Assembly (NCBI GenBank): GCA_964291275.2
Contig: OZ219800.1
Coordinates: forward strand, 434,001 to 498,000
Length of the DNA stretch: 64,000 nt
Source: Bin80 sp964291275
Lineage (GTDB): Bacteria > Bacteroidota > Rhodothermia > Rhodothermales > Bin80
Direction of reading: 5' to 3'
Under the pieces are notes generated by a model. That model made no database searches and was not told the DNA's origin. It saw only the letters and a program-made list of their open reading frames with translations. Each line of letters begins with the position of its first letter. The first letter of the stretch is position 1. Of this stretch, positions 8,867 through 19,202 are shown one piece after another. The position numbers and the translations under genes were made by a program.

Positions 8867-11728
8867 GAGCATCACGGACTCCTCAGCACCTCCAAGTTGA
8901 AAAGTCAACGTATACTCCCCTGGAGTCAGGTAGTAGACTCCATTGTCCCCGGGTTCAAGTGGCTCATCGTCCTCACCCATCAACGCACCAGCAGAAGCTT
9001 CATCTACCGAGAGATCATAGGAGAGGAAGTTCAGGCCCTGCTCGACCTCATCTGTGATCGTGCGAAGTACTGCATTCTCGTCCCCTTCAAGCTGCACAGT
9101 AACCTGCCCCGCAGATCCGGCCCAGTAAGTAATGATGACCTCTGGCTCATAGTAGTCTGCCCACCAAACGAAACGACTGCCCCAATTAGAGCTGTGCGTC
9201 TGTTCTGTTGGCTCATACACCATCAAAGCGCTCTCAATAATTTCAGGAGTTAAACCCTGTAACGGTGCAATATCTGCACGGTAAATTGATCGACCATGCG
9301 TACCTGCCAGCAAATGCTGTCTGCGCGCCTGAATCTTTAGATCGTGGACCGGTGCATGCGGTAGCCCATTCTGCATGGACATAAAGGACGCCCCACCATC
9401 TATGGACACATACAGACCATTATCGGTGCCCAAATAGAGCAGGGCAGGATTTTCTGGATCTTCGAGAATCACATTCACCGGCTCCATAGGTAACCCTGCG
9501 TGCAACGCCTCCCATGTCTGTCCGAAATCATCTGAGCGATAGACGTACGGCGCAAAGTGATCCCACCGGTATCCGTTAAGCGTCACATACACCCGACCCA
9601 GCTCATGATTGGATGCTTCGACACGGCTTACCCAAAGCTCCCCCCAATCTTCCCCCGTGATGTTTTCCCACGCATAACCACCATCTCTCGATACATGCAC
9701 TAGACCGTCATCTGAACCAACATACAGTAATCCAAACTGCAGCAGCGACTCATCAATGGTGGTCAATGTACCATACGGCACATCCCCTCGCCGCCCTCCA
9801 CGTGTCAAATCACCCGACAGGGTTTCCCAGTCATCCCCCCTGTTAAAAGAGCGATGAAGCTTGTTGGAACCATAGTAAAGAATGTCCTGGTTATGTCTGG
9901 ACAAATGAATGGGGGTCTGCCAATTAAAACGCAGAGGACGCTCACCCAGTGTATGTCGCGGCCGAATTGATCTGCGGGTACCTGTGGAAGTTTCTATGCG
10001 CTGATAAGCGCCAAACTGCGAACCGGTGTAGATGATATCATTCGTGCGCGTATCTACCTCTACCTGCATACCGTCACCGCCCATATACCGATCATATGGA
10101 TACTCACCACTCGCATGCCAATTGGTCGATTCGGTGTAGGTATGTGGTCCGCCCCATACACCGTTATCCTGAAGTCCTCCATAAACATGGTAGGGCGTTT
10201 GGTCATCCACACCAATGGCATAGAACTGCCCGACGGACGGAGTATTACCCTTGAACCAGGACTCTCCATCATCATAGGTAATGTTCAGTCCCCCATCGTT
10301 ACCATCGATCAGATGACCTGGGCGAGATGGATTTACCCAGAGAGCCTGGTGATCTGCATGCACGCTTGGTCCGCCAATCGACTCCCAGGAAGCTCCGCCG
10401 TCGCTGGATACCAGAAAAGGAACGCCCAATATGTAAATCCGCTCAACATCATGTGGCGCAACACGAATTTCCCCGAAGTAGTATCCATACGAATTGTATA
10501 CCCGATCCAGGTAATTCTCATGCGTTCGCGTCCATGATGCTCCCCCATCATCTGACCGGTAGACCTCTGCTCCAATTACGGGCGTATCGAACAACTCCCT
10601 GTTTGCATCCTCAACATACCAGACCAGATACACCGGCTCGAGTGTACCCTCTTCCACCATACCCCGGATTACTTCCGCACTGTATTGTTGTCCAAAGTTG
10701 TTATCCTCTAGGTACTCCGCTATGGTTTCATTATCCAGCGCCAAGAACTCATCCACGCTCATGGAGCGAAGCGCCTCGCGTGTGAGCACCGGATCTTCTT
10801 CTTCATCTTCAGACGGCCGCCGGGCCTGGTTATCCACAAGGGCATACAGTATCTCCGGGTCACCCGGAAAAATATCCAGACCAATACGCCCCACCGTATC
10901 CCCGCTAGGCAATCCATCAGCCGATAGCCGTTCCCAGGAATCACCTCCGTCGGTTGATTTCCAGATTCCCGATTCGCTTCCGCCCTCAACAAAATTCCAT
11001 GCCCGCCGCTCCCGATACCAGCCAGCCGCATACAGGATATCTGGATTCGTTGGATCAATAACCAAGTCAATCACACCAGCTTTGTCAGAGATGTAGAGTG
11101 TTTGGGTCCAGGTTTTTCCACCATCGCTGCTCTTGTAAACACCTCTGTGCGGGCTTGGTGAATAAAGCGCACCCACGGCAGCAACCCAAATCGTTTGGGG
11201 ATCCGTCGGATGTAAGACAATCCGCCCAATCCTGTGTGTATCGCTCAGGCCCATATGCTCCCAGGATTCACCACGATCCTGGGATCTGTAAACCCCGGTG
11301 CCGGCATAGGAAGAACGGCTTGAATTATTTTCTCCGGTGCCTACCCAAATGATTTCATCACGCGCCCAATCAACTGCAATGTCCCCCAACGTCATCGACG
11401 CTTCCCCATCGAAAAGAGGCTCAAAAGAAATTCCATTTGTCTCACTGCGCCATAATCCCCCGGACGCATAAGCAACGTACATTTGCACAGGATCAAGAGG
11501 GTTGGCATCAATATCCACGATGCGTCCGCTCATTACTGTCGGCCCAATGTTATCGAACACCACATTGGAGACCAGTGACTGTTGTGCTTCCTGGAGTCGA
11601 AGATCGAAACTACTTAGTCGTTCGGCAGCAGGGGTTGGAACCATTGCCGATGACATCTCCGGCACCTGAGCGAGTGATACCGATGTCAGGAAGGTCAGAA
11701 AAAAAAGCGCAGACAGAAATAATCGCAT
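8831..11728 (-). CDS. Secreted Asp-box/BNR (sortilin-like) beta-propeller protein
   Basis: A 965-aa exported protein with a signal peptide (FLSALFFLTFLTSVSLA). Two or more propellers are built from Asp-box repeats, including SQDRGESWEHM, SSDGGKTWTQT, STDGGDSWERL, SDDGGASWTRT, SRDGGYAWENI and SDDFGQTWEAL. These follow the VPS10/sortilin-N and BNR pattern found in large surface proteins of Bacteroidota. The last ~100 residues form a beta-rich module, but there is no T9SS sorting motif. A sialidase activity is unlikely because the arginine-triad context is not evident. The ligand is unknown. It is convergent with the M23 gene. Confidence 0.8.
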   Translation of the reverse strand: MRLFLSALFFLTFLTSVSLAQVPEMSSAMVPTPAAERLSSFDLRLQEAQQSLVSNVVFDNIGPTVMSGRIVDIDANPLDPVQMYVAYASGGLWRSETNGISFEPLFDGEASMTLGDIAVDWARDEIIWVGTGENNSSRSSYAGTGVYRSQDRGESWEHMGLSDTHRIGRIVLHPTDPQTIWVAAVGALYSPSPHRGVYKSSDGGKTWTQTLYISDKAGVIDLVIDPTNPDILYAAGWYRERRAWNFVEGGSESGIWKSTDGGDSWERLSADGLPSGDTVGRIGLDIFPGDPEILYALVDNQARRPSEDEEEDPVLTREALRSMSVDEFLALDNETIAEYLEDNNFGQQYSAEVIRGMVEEGTLEPVYLVWYVEDANRELFDTPVIGAEVYRSDDGGASWTRTHENYLDRVYNSYGYYFGEIRVAPHDVERIYILGVPFLVSSDGGASWESIGGPSVHADHQALWVNPSRPGHLIDGNDGGLNITYDDGESWFKGNTPSVGQFYAIGVDDQTPYHVYGGLQDNGVWGGPHTYTESTNWHASGEYPYDRYMGGDGMQVEVDTRTNDIIYTGSQFGAYQRIETSTGTRRSIRPRHTLGERPLRFNWQTPIHLSRHNQDILYYGSNKLHRSFNRGDDWETLSGDLTRGGRRGDVPYGTLTTIDESLLQFGLLYVGSDDGLVHVSRDGGYAWENITGEDWGELWVSRVEASNHELGRVYVTLNGYRWDHFAPYVYRSDDFGQTWEALHAGLPMEPVNVILEDPENPALLYLGTDNGLYVSIDGGASFMSMQNGLPHAPVHDLKIQARRQHLLAGTHGRSIYRADIAPLQGLTPEIIESALMVYEPTEQTHSSNWGSRFVWWADYYEPEVIITYWAGSAGQVTVQLEGDENAVLRTITDEVEQGLNFLSYDLSVDEASAGALMGEDDEPLEPGDNGVYYLTPGEYTLTFQLGGAEESVMLSVTRPRTRPRG

Positions 11729-11794
11729 GGGCAGCCAAATGAGCGGATGCCCTTAAGTTACAATCAACGACTCGAACGATCCCCCTCTCCCCGG

Positions 11795-12529
11795 TTAGTC
11801 GTCTGCTTCTGCCAAACGTTCAAGACGTCGGAATGAAATCTCGTCACGGGCTTCTTCGCAAACCGACATAGAGACACTGTCGCCCGAGATTGCAACAAGG
11901 AATCGATCTGCCACCCATGAATGGAGCTCACAGGATTCATGCCCCCGCTCCTGATGATATTTTTCATAGCTTGGATACTCCCCTTTACGGCTACGGAAAA
12001 TATTCGTACGCTCAAAGCCTCTGTCACTTTCTTTATCAATCTCCTCACCAATCCAGTCAGACATGGCATAGGCTGCGATCTCGCTCAGGGATGCCAAATC
12101 AGCAATCACAATCGTTACCTCTTGCTCTTCATCCTCATATTGTCCACTTACACTTGAGAATCCGGCTCCGATGTCAACCGTCTGCCCCTCCGTTATGTTC
12201 AGGGAAAGTCCATTGAGTCTATTGGGCAGTAATTCCTCCAGCTCCCTCCAGTTGATCGGGGAATGCCTTAACCCTTCTCCCGATTCTCCGCCCAACAGAT
12301 CTTCCAATCCCTCTGCGATTGACTCAATTTCTTCTTCAAACGCTAAATCTTCATCACCATTTTCATCTTTAGAATGCATAGATTCGTCGTCCGCACTTAC
12401 TGCGTCCATCACATCTTCGGATATGGCGTCTTCCTCCTCGAGTGTGATCTGACAACCTGCAGGCAGAAAAAAGAAAACAAATGCAGCGATCACACCGGTC
12501 CGCATCGGATTGATTGAATACTTCTTCAT
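11795..12529 (-). CDS. Hypothetical lipoprotein with acidic N-terminal region
   Basis: A 244-aa protein with a lipoprotein signal (AFVFFFLPAGC; Cys ~26). An acidic tract rich in Asp/Glu (residues ~30-85) follows, then a folded region containing NWRELEELLPNRLNGLSL and a transport-like beta segment (DEEQEVTIVIADLASLSEI). No catalytic motif is recognised. It lies 65 bp upstream of the propeller gene's start and 71 bp downstream of tmk, all on the minus strand, so co-transcription is possible. Confidence 0.6.
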   Translation of the reverse strand: MKKYSINPMRTGVIAAFVFFFLPAGCQITLEEEDAISEDVMDAVSADDESMHSKDENGDEDLAFEEEIESIAEGLEDLLGGESGEGLRHSPINWRELEELLPNRLNGLSLNITEGQTVDIGAGFSSVSGQYEDEEQEVTIVIADLASLSEIAAYAMSDWIGEEIDKESDRGFERTNIFRSRKGEYPSYEKYHQERGHESCELHSWVADRFLVAISGDSVSMSVCEEARDEISFRRLERLAEADD

Positions 12530-12600
12530 GGTGCCTTCGGTTGATGGAGCTTACCCTATTACTTCTTTACGACGCCTTCTCCCATAGGATTCACTGACGC

Positions 12601-13332
12601 CTATTGTAGCTTCGATTGAACCGCACTCCAGACCTCCTGAGCTATGTCTTCTTTACCCCGCAGCACACCGTTTTCATTCTGGCAGTTAATCTTCATACAG
12701 TGGCCCATATCGCCACGCTCGATTAGCTGGTAGTACATTTCATGAACCGCATGAAGATATTCTGTGTTTTCCTCATGGATGTCATATCCCTTGGTAGGTA
12801 CTCCAACTTGTTTTGCCATCCCTATCATAATTTCATCGTCTGCTGTATATCCACGAGCCCCCCTTTCTGAAATCAGGTGTTCGGAGAATGCAACAGGCAT
12901 GTCCAGGAATAACGTCAGGTTGGGCCTTGGTAGCCCGTAAATATCATATTCGAGACTCAATAACTTTTTAACGAACTCTTTACGTCCAACCTTTGCGCGA
13001 ACCCGTGCACTCTGATAGGCCAAATTGGACGCGACATACCGGTCTGTGATAACTAGATCACATCTGCTTAGTAAATCCTTGATATCTTCACAACTTTCAA
13101 AACGATCCAGCGCAAAAAGCGTCCCCGCAAAAAGCGGATGAACTTCTTGAAGCGTCCCATAATCCCCCCTCAGGTATTCTGCAATCCACTTTGAGCTTTG
13201 CGTGACCTGGTACAGCGGAAAGGACAACATCTCAGCGATTTTTTTCTCCTTGCGAGCACGATCAAGGAGCTTTTGCGCCTGCGTTCCTTTCCCTGCTCCA
13301 TCAATCCCTTCAATTGCCACTAACATCCTCAT
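12601..13332 (-). CDS. tmk: Thymidylate kinase (dTMP kinase)
   Basis: A 243-aa cytoplasmic enzyme that phosphorylates dTMP to dTDP with ATP in DNA precursor synthesis. The P-loop IEGIDGAGKGTQ is at residues 8-19. The DRY motif lies in VITDRYVASNLAYQ (~95), and the LFLDMPV strand with the following LID-like ERGARGYTADDE is typical. It is slightly longer than most bacterial Tmk (~205-215 aa). It is the first gene of the minus-strand run that continues with the lipoprotein and propeller genes. Confidence 0.88.
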   Translation of the reverse strand: MRMLVAIEGIDGAGKGTQAQKLLDRARKEKKIAEMLSFPLYQVTQSSKWIAEYLRGDYGTLQEVHPLFAGTLFALDRFESCEDIKDLLSRCDLVITDRYVASNLAYQSARVRAKVGRKEFVKKLLSLEYDIYGLPRPNLTLFLDMPVAFSEHLISERGARGYTADDEIMIGMAKQVGVPTKGYDIHEENTEYLHAVHEMYYQLIERGDMGHCMKINCQNENGVLRGKEDIAQEVWSAVQSKLQ

Positions 13333-13675
13333 TGTCGAAATTTAAGGTGAAACAAGATTGACACTCGTACCATGGTAATCTAAAACAGCACGCTTAGGGC
13401 ACCTAATAATCAAACTCAGATGCGCTAAGCCTGTGCGCACTAGAGAATTCTCGTGCAATATACTTACTCGCCGCATGCCTCACTGATATAACGAATGGTT
13501 AGCCCCCAATCTGGATCGCGCAGTTGACTGAATCCCATGCTTATTATAGTCACCCATCTAGGTACGGGGAATGCTCCTCAATGATTACATGTTCATACGG
13601 TGACAAAAAATCATAGATTGCAGGTTACCGGAATTCTGGAAACGTTCGTGCATCACAATGATTACCCGTTAAATC
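13333..13675. other. Divergent intergenic region, tmk / TonB receptor
   Basis: These 343 bp separate two divergent genes and must hold both promoters. I looked for a cobalamin-type or other riboswitch, because a TonB receptor and B12-related genes lie nearby, and saw no conserved box. No RNA gene or significant repeat is evident. Confidence 0.4.
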
Positions 13676-15673
13676 ATGAGTAATCGTTCGATTTTTCTTC
13701 TTTGCGGCCTTGCACTGCTGGCCCACACACTTATGGCACAGGATTCGTCGGTAGTTTCTCTGCCAACCATGACGATCCAAGCCACACGGCAACTGGAAAC
13801 CGAAACTACCGCTGCCCGCAGCCTTTACGTTCGGCAACACGAGATAGTCGCTTCTGAACCCGGTCTTTCGCTGCAGCGTGTGCTTCGGGGGTTTCCCGGA
13901 ATTCAGATCAGTGAGAGAGGCCACTTCGGCCTTGGTGAGCGTATCCTTGTCCGAGGAATGGGCTATCGCGCAGCATTTGGGGTCCGTGGCTTGCAAGCTT
14001 TCCTGGACGGTATCCCACTGACTATGCCAGATGGCCAGAGTATGCTTGATGTCGTTGATCCGGCATTCATTGGACGCTCGGAGTTACTCCGGGGGCCCAG
14101 TTCGCTTTTCTGGGGAAACGCCAGTGGAGGAGTTCTGCATCTTGCCAGCCTCGAGGATTCTACACTCCTGCGAATCAGGTACATGGGAGGCGGTTATGGC
14201 CTAAGTCATGCACTAGCAAGCACTGGTTTTCGGCGTGGAGACCATAAAGTACAGGCTTACGCTTCACGCGTGAGTAAACGAGGGCATCGGGCACACAGTA
14301 AGGGAAGTTTTCTGCGTGCAGGTGTAAGTGCACGAACCGTACCAAGCTCCAATACCGCACTCCTGTTCGCTCTGAATACAGCTATCCAGGATGTCCTGTC
14401 CCCCGGTTCACTCACACTCGAACAATTATCCCTTGACCCCAACCAGGCAGATTCCAGGTATGTCAACCTGTCGGCTGGAAAAGCCAGCTTTCACTTGCAA
14501 GGTGGACTGACCCTTCACGCGAACACCCGTTTAGGTCATCTAACCGCCACGGCTTACGGGATTCGTAGATCCCTTGATAACCCCTTGACTTTCGCATGGA
14601 TTGAGTTGGATCGTTTAGCCGGCGGCGTATATGCTCAACTTCAAATAGACCTGGGAGCAATCGACTTAGCCGTGGGAAGTGATCTGCGCCAGTTGAGGGA
14701 TGATCGTTTCCGATTCAACAACGATGCGGGTAGCAAAGGAACGAGCGTACTCTTGGATCAACAAGAACGTGTGGGCAGCATCGCTGTATTCACAGGCATG
14801 AACGTTCAGATCTCATCACGTTTTGGGCTATCTGCCGGAATACGACTCGATCGATTAAAATTCGAGATGACCGACAACCTTTTCACTAATGGTGATCAGA
14901 GTGGCGTGCGAAACTTTGTTGCGCTGAGTCCATCACTAGGAGCTTTCTACCGTACCAACACGCTGACCTGGTACACAAATATCGGCACTGCTTTCGAGAC
15001 TCCAACCACAACCGAACTGATCAACAGTCCATCCGGTGACGGAGGGTTTAACTCGGATCTTGGCCCACAGCATACTCGCGGTATCGAAGCCGGAGTACGT
15101 GGTCAACTCGACCACACACGCCTCGGGTTGGACGTTGCCGTTTTCTCCCTACATATCCGGGACAGACTTCTTCCGCAGCAGGGAGAGGATGGACGCACAT
15201 GGTATAGTAACGGCGGGGAAAATCGTCATAATGGTGTAGAGATTGCAGTGGATTGGCCCACAGGTTCGTTAGTCGGTACAAGAGTTGTCTATAATTATGG
15301 ATCCTTTCTCTTTCTGAATGAGCCTGGTGATGGTCTCCATATCCCGGGAGCGCCTACACACCAACTACACTTAACTCTTCACGGCTCAACACTCACTGGA
15401 TGGGGAGCCCAGATAGTTCTTGAATCCGCATCCGGGATGTGGGCTAACAATACAAACTCTGTACAGTCAGAGGGATTTGCTGTTCTGGATATTTACCTGA
15501 CACGGTCGAACTGGCATTTTCGCAGCATCACCTTGCAACCTTTTGCACGTTTTCAGAATATTCTTGACAGCCAATATGTGCGTTCATTAGTAGTCAACGC
15601 CTTTGGAGGTCGATACTTCGAACCAGCTGAAGGACGTTCAATACAGGCCGGTATTGGAATCAGCCTGCACTAG
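13676..15673 (+). CDS. TonB-dependent outer-membrane receptor
   Basis: A 665-aa outer-membrane transporter taking up a chelated nutrient with TonB energy. A signal peptide (IFLLCGLALLAHTLMA) is followed by a TonB-box-like segment (LPTMTIQAT), the plug domain (~50-160, with VLRGFPGIQISERG, LDGIPLTMPDGQ and ELLRGPSSLFWGNASGGV) and a 22-strand barrel. There is no carboxypeptidase-like N-domain, so it resembles siderophore/metal receptors (FecA/PfeA-like) rather than SusC. The substrate cannot be read from sequence. The SAM hydrolase gene follows with essentially no gap. Confidence 0.85.
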   Translation: MSNRSIFLLCGLALLAHTLMAQDSSVVSLPTMTIQATRQLETETTAARSLYVRQHEIVASEPGLSLQRVLRGFPGIQISERGHFGLGERILVRGMGYRAAFGVRGLQAFLDGIPLTMPDGQSMLDVVDPAFIGRSELLRGPSSLFWGNASGGVLHLASLEDSTLLRIRYMGGGYGLSHALASTGFRRGDHKVQAYASRVSKRGHRAHSKGSFLRAGVSARTVPSSNTALLFALNTAIQDVLSPGSLTLEQLSLDPNQADSRYVNLSAGKASFHLQGGLTLHANTRLGHLTATAYGIRRSLDNPLTFAWIELDRLAGGVYAQLQIDLGAIDLAVGSDLRQLRDDRFRFNNDAGSKGTSVLLDQQERVGSIAVFTGMNVQISSRFGLSAGIRLDRLKFEMTDNLFTNGDQSGVRNFVALSPSLGAFYRTNTLTWYTNIGTAFETPTTTELINSPSGDGGFNSDLGPQHTRGIEAGVRGQLDHTRLGLDVAVFSLHIRDRLLPQQGEDGRTWYSNGGENRHNGVEIAVDWPTGSLVGTRVVYNYGSFLFLNEPGDGLHIPGAPTHQLHLTLHGSTLTGWGAQIVLESASGMWANNTNSVQSEGFAVLDIYLTRSNWHFRSITLQPFARFQNILDSQYVRSLVVNAFGGRYFEPAEGRSIQAGIGISLH

Positions 15674-15690
15674 TGAATTGCACCACTCAA

Positions 15691-16518
15691 ATGAGTAACC
15701 GTAACTCTACTATAACTCTGACGACAGATTTTGGAAACAGTGAGGGGTACGTCGGTGCCATGAAGGGCACAATGCTCAGCATTAATCCTGATTTACTACT
15801 TATTGACATCACCCACGAAGTAAACGCATTTGACGTCGCAGCCGCTGCATTCGTACTACGTCAGGTCACCAAATACTTCAGTGCAGGAACCGTACATCTG
15901 GTCGTAGTTGATCCAGGTGTTGGGTCTGCTCGTCGGGCAGTTGCCCTAAGACATGATGATCAATATTTTGTGGGACCGGATAATGGCTTGTTCTCCCTCC
16001 TGCTTGAAACTGAGACACCCGACCAGATGGTCGAACTGAAAGCACCCCATGATAGTACGCTGTCGGCCACATTCCACGGGAGGGATCTGTTTTCCCCTGC
16101 AGCTGCTCGGCTGGCAAGCGGAACACCTCTTGATGAGTTGGGCACTCCTTTTGCAAAATTAAAGCATTTGCAGTGGGCGCTTCCGATTGATGATGAGGAA
16201 GGTATTCGTGGCTGGGTGGTGTACATCGATCATTTTGGGAACTGTATTACGAATATTTCCCGTTCACTCTTCGAAAAGCGTCGAACCGGACGCAAAATCA
16301 AAGGATATGCGGGCAGCGGAATCATTCGTGGGATTCACAACACGTACAGCGATGTACCTGTAAATGAGCCTTTAATGCTGTTTGGAAGCAGCGACCTTCT
16401 CGAGATCGCCGTTAACCAAGGCAGCGCAGCGGAGCTCCTGTATGTTCAAAGAGGAGCTCCGGTCAACATAGTATTTGGGAATTCCCTTGATAGCTCGTCT
16501 ACAGACAGGTTAAGATAG
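15691..16518 (+). CDS. S-adenosyl-L-methionine hydrolase (DUF62, adenosine-forming)
   Basis: A 275-aa enzyme of the SAM hydroxide adenosyltransferase family, which converts SAM and water to adenosine and methionine. Family motifs are clear: TLTTDFGNSEGYVGAMKG near the N-terminus, IDITHEV, HLVVVDPGVGSARRAVAL and YFVGPDNGLFSLL, with the C-terminal beta-barrel domain containing IDHFGNCITNI. I prefer ATG 15691. A GTG at 15673 overlaps the upstream TonB receptor's stop and would add six residues. The tight spacing suggests co-transcription with the receptor. Confidence 0.85.
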   Translation: MSNRNSTITLTTDFGNSEGYVGAMKGTMLSINPDLLLIDITHEVNAFDVAAAAFVLRQVTKYFSAGTVHLVVVDPGVGSARRAVALRHDDQYFVGPDNGLFSLLLETETPDQMVELKAPHDSTLSATFHGRDLFSPAAARLASGTPLDELGTPFAKLKHLQWALPIDDEEGIRGWVVYIDHFGNCITNISRSLFEKRRTGRKIKGYAGSGIIRGIHNTYSDVPVNEPLMLFGSSDLLEIAVNQGSAAELLYVQRGAPVNIVFGNSLDSSSTDRLR

Positions 16519-16600
16519 TCAGGCTGCGCTGAGAAGGCTGCGTCTAGCCCACCTCCCGGAAGTGCCGCCAATTGATCACCGAATGGATATGATGCCACCG

Positions 16601-17899
16601 TTATGATCCGGGAAGTAAAATCCTGAATGTTGACCCTTGGCCAACTACGGATCGCAATAATGTTAGTGACCCACCATGATAGTCTACTACAATACGCTTG
16701 GCTAAGCTGAGACCCAATCCCCAGCCTCGGGTCTTTGTACTATACCCCGGCTTGAAAATATTGGACCATTCGCGACGGTCTATGCCCTTGCCATTGTCGC
16801 TGATGTCGATGTAGACTCTACTCTGTTCCGCGCCAGCAGTTATCTCAATATTGGCCTGCTTATCTTCTATGGCATCTAGGGCGTTCTTGAGTAAATTTTC
16901 TATAACCCAGGCAAATAACTCTGCATTAATGGGGGCCTCGAGCTCCTCCAACACATTAACCGTTAGGGTTGCACCACGGCGTGGTAGGCGCCTACGGATA
17001 TAATCTGCTGTTGCCTCGATGACGGGAAGCACCTCCTGATTTTCTAGTTTAGGCATAGAACCGATATCATTGAACCGGTTCGCAATCAGACTTAAACACT
17101 GAATATCTTCGTCGACTTCTTTCAGCACATCATGATCTGACTTCGGACTTGTGCGCATCACTTCAAGCCAGCCCATCAGACTGGATATTGGAGTCCCAAG
17201 TTGATGCGCAGCTTCACGCGCCATGCCTACCCAAAGATTACTCTGCTCGCTCCGGCGAGCATAAGAAAAGCCGAGATAACCGATTCCTATGAATAAGGCT
17301 ACAAATGTTAGCTGCAGGTACGGATACACCCGTAGATAACGAATAATGGCACTCTCATCGTAGTGTACTCTCTGGACCGTGGGCACCGTAAGGGAATCTG
17401 ATGGAAGTTCAATGATGATTGGATCAAACTTCCGGTCCATTCGGGCAATGCTCTGCGCAATTTGCAGGGAATCCTGAGGGGTTAGGTCAGTGTACTCCGG
17501 CACCCCCAGATGCCGCCATATGATCGGTATTCCGTCATCATCGACAATCGCAGCAGGAACGTCCGGGGAGTGCTCGGAAATAATATCGAAGATGAAATCA
17601 ATATGATCCCCTAGCGGTAACCTGCCGGCCCAAGCCAACGCCGCTCGATACCGCTGTGCATTTGGATCCGCAGGATCCAGGCTTTCTGCCATGGCACGAA
17701 AGTCCTGCTCATAGGGGTTTTCCCCGACGGCGCGTGCCACCTGCTCAATCGCACCTGCCCAAATGGTTACGCTCGTGCGTTCCCGCTCCTGCAAGTGACG
17801 AACAAGGTATCTGGTATACAAAAGAGACGCCAAAGCAATACCCATGGCGAATATAATGAGTACCAGTTTTAGCTTAGGTGTTGTTATAAAGGCTCGCAT
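16601..17899 (-). CDS. Membrane sensor histidine kinase
   Basis: A 432-aa inner-membrane kinase. There are two TM segments (residues ~10-28 and ~196-215) flanking a periplasmic/extracellular domain of ~165 aa. The dimerisation/phosphoacceptor helix carries the His in AAHQLGTPISSLMGWLE (~235), a form typical of Bacteroidota-type kinases. The HATPase domain has the N box NLLKNALDAIED, G1 DISDNGKGID and G2 GWGLGLSLAKRIV. No response regulator is next to it. It sits 34 bp downstream of purA on the same strand. The signal is unknown. Confidence 0.88.
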   Translation of the reverse strand: MRAFITTPKLKLVLIIFAMGIALASLLYTRYLVRHLQERERTSVTIWAGAIEQVARAVGENPYEQDFRAMAESLDPADPNAQRYRAALAWAGRLPLGDHIDFIFDIISEHSPDVPAAIVDDDGIPIIWRHLGVPEYTDLTPQDSLQIAQSIARMDRKFDPIIIELPSDSLTVPTVQRVHYDESAIIRYLRVYPYLQLTFVALFIGIGYLGFSYARRSEQSNLWVGMAREAAHQLGTPISSLMGWLEVMRTSPKSDHDVLKEVDEDIQCLSLIANRFNDIGSMPKLENQEVLPVIEATADYIRRRLPRRGATLTVNVLEELEAPINAELFAWVIENLLKNALDAIEDKQANIEITAGAEQSRVYIDISDNGKGIDRREWSNIFKPGYSTKTRGWGLGLSLAKRIVVDYHGGSLTLLRSVVGQGSTFRILLPGS

Positions 17900-17933
17900 A
17901 GAACTGAGTCGTCTGCAATGGGAGGGCCATTGG

Positions 17934-19202
17934 TTACCTACTCAGCTCAACGGTTTGAGAACGATTTGGTCCCGTAGAAATGGTCGTAACCGGTACACCC
18001 GTGAATGAATTAATGCGCTCAATCAAGGCCAAAGCGGCGGGCGGTAGCTCAGCCGCTTGAGTGCATTTGCTTATATCCTGCGTCCAACCCTCCAGCACTT
18101 CGTAACGAGGAGTCGTCATGTCCAGTGCTCGAGTATCGTTGACAAAGTGAGATTTTGTTATGCCGCCCTGATCATATTCGATGCACACTTTTACGGTATC
18201 CAGACCAGATAGAACATCCAATTTTGTTACAACGAGCTCAGTGAATCCATTAAGCCTGCAACTGTATCGAAGTGCAACCAGGTCCAGCCACCCACATCTG
18301 CGGGGTCGGCCTGTCGTTGCCCCGAACTCGACACCAACCTTACGAAGATGCGCACCGGCTGCATCCGTTAACTCCGTAGGGAATGGCCCATGCCCCACTC
18401 TCGTGCAATACGCTTTTGTGATTCCGATCACCCGGTTAATTGCAGTGGGAGGTATGCCCAGACCTGTACAAACGCCACCCGCCGTTGGGTTACTGGACGT
18501 TACATATGGATACGTCCCAAAATCAATGTCCAGTAACGCCCCCTGTGCACCTTCAGCCAGAATTTTTTTACCTGCTCCCAATGCCTGATGTACCAGATCG
18601 GTTGTGTCTGTGACGTATTCGGCTAGTTCAAGTCCAAGGTCTACGTACTCGGCCAGTATTTCTTCTGCATCCAAGCCTGGATGCCCGTATGCACCACACA
18701 GAACTGTATTTTTGCGGGCTACTTCGCTTCGCAAGCGTTCGGCAAACAAATCAGGATCAACCAATTCACCAGCCCGAATCCCGATACGTGCCACCTTGTC
18801 GGTATACGCTGGTCCGATACCACGCCTTGTTGTTCCAATTCTGTCTGCAGACAGAACCTCTTCTATCACCTTGTGATATGGAAGAATACAGTGAGCATTG
18901 CGGGAAATCCACAACCGACCAGTCAGATCGTACCCTAGCTCCTGGACCTTTTGGATTTCAGTGACCAGTGCCTTTGGCTCAATAACCACACCGTTACCAA
19001 TAATACAATGAACACCCGGGGAAAATACTCCGCTGGGTAACAGATGAAGGACTTGGGTCTGGCCGTCCCACTGGATGGTGTGCCCTGCATTGGCACCCCC
19101 CTGATATCGTGCGACAATGTCGAACTGAGGCGCGAGCAGGTCTACTACCTTCCCTTTACCCTCATCTCCCCATTGACTACCGACTACTACCGTTACCGCC
19201 AT
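17934..19202 (-). CDS. purA: Adenylosuccinate synthetase
   Basis: A 422-aa cytoplasmic enzyme that joins IMP and aspartate with GTP to make adenylosuccinate, the first committed step to AMP. The GTP-loop VVVGSQWGDEGKGK is at the N-terminus, with YQGGANAGHTI, RGIGPAYTDK and the GTTTGRPRRCGW-type segment (GATTGRPRRCGWLD) downstream. The frame is open for 13 more codons, but ATG 19202 aligns best with known PurA starts. It is in a minus-strand run behind secDF and the STAS gene and ahead of the histidine kinase. Confidence 0.92.
   Translation of the reverse strand: MAVTVVVGSQWGDEGKGKVVDLLAPQFDIVARYQGGANAGHTIQWDGQTQVLHLLPSGVFSPGVHCIIGNGVVIEPKALVTEIQKVQELGYDLTGRLWISRNAHCILPYHKVIEEVLSADRIGTTRRGIGPAYTDKVARIGIRAGELVDPDLFAERLRSEVARKNTVLCGAYGHPGLDAEEILAEYVDLGLELAEYVTDTTDLVHQALGAGKKILAEGAQGALLDIDFGTYPYVTSSNPTAGGVCTGLGIPPTAINRVIGITKAYCTRVGHGPFPTELTDAAGAHLRKVGVEFGATTGRPRRCGWLDLVALRYSCRLNGFTELVVTKLDVLSGLDTVKVCIEYDQGGITKSHFVNDTRALDMTTPRYEVLEGWTQDISKCTQAAELPPAALALIERINSFTGVPVTTISTGPNRSQTVELSR

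Noticed and set aside
10115..10785. Plus-strand frames of 140-152 aa
   Set aside because: Antisense to the Asp-box propeller gene, with no protein-like features.
13333..13675. Cobalamin riboswitch upstream of the TonB receptor
   Set aside because: No recognisable B12-box or conserved core could be seen.
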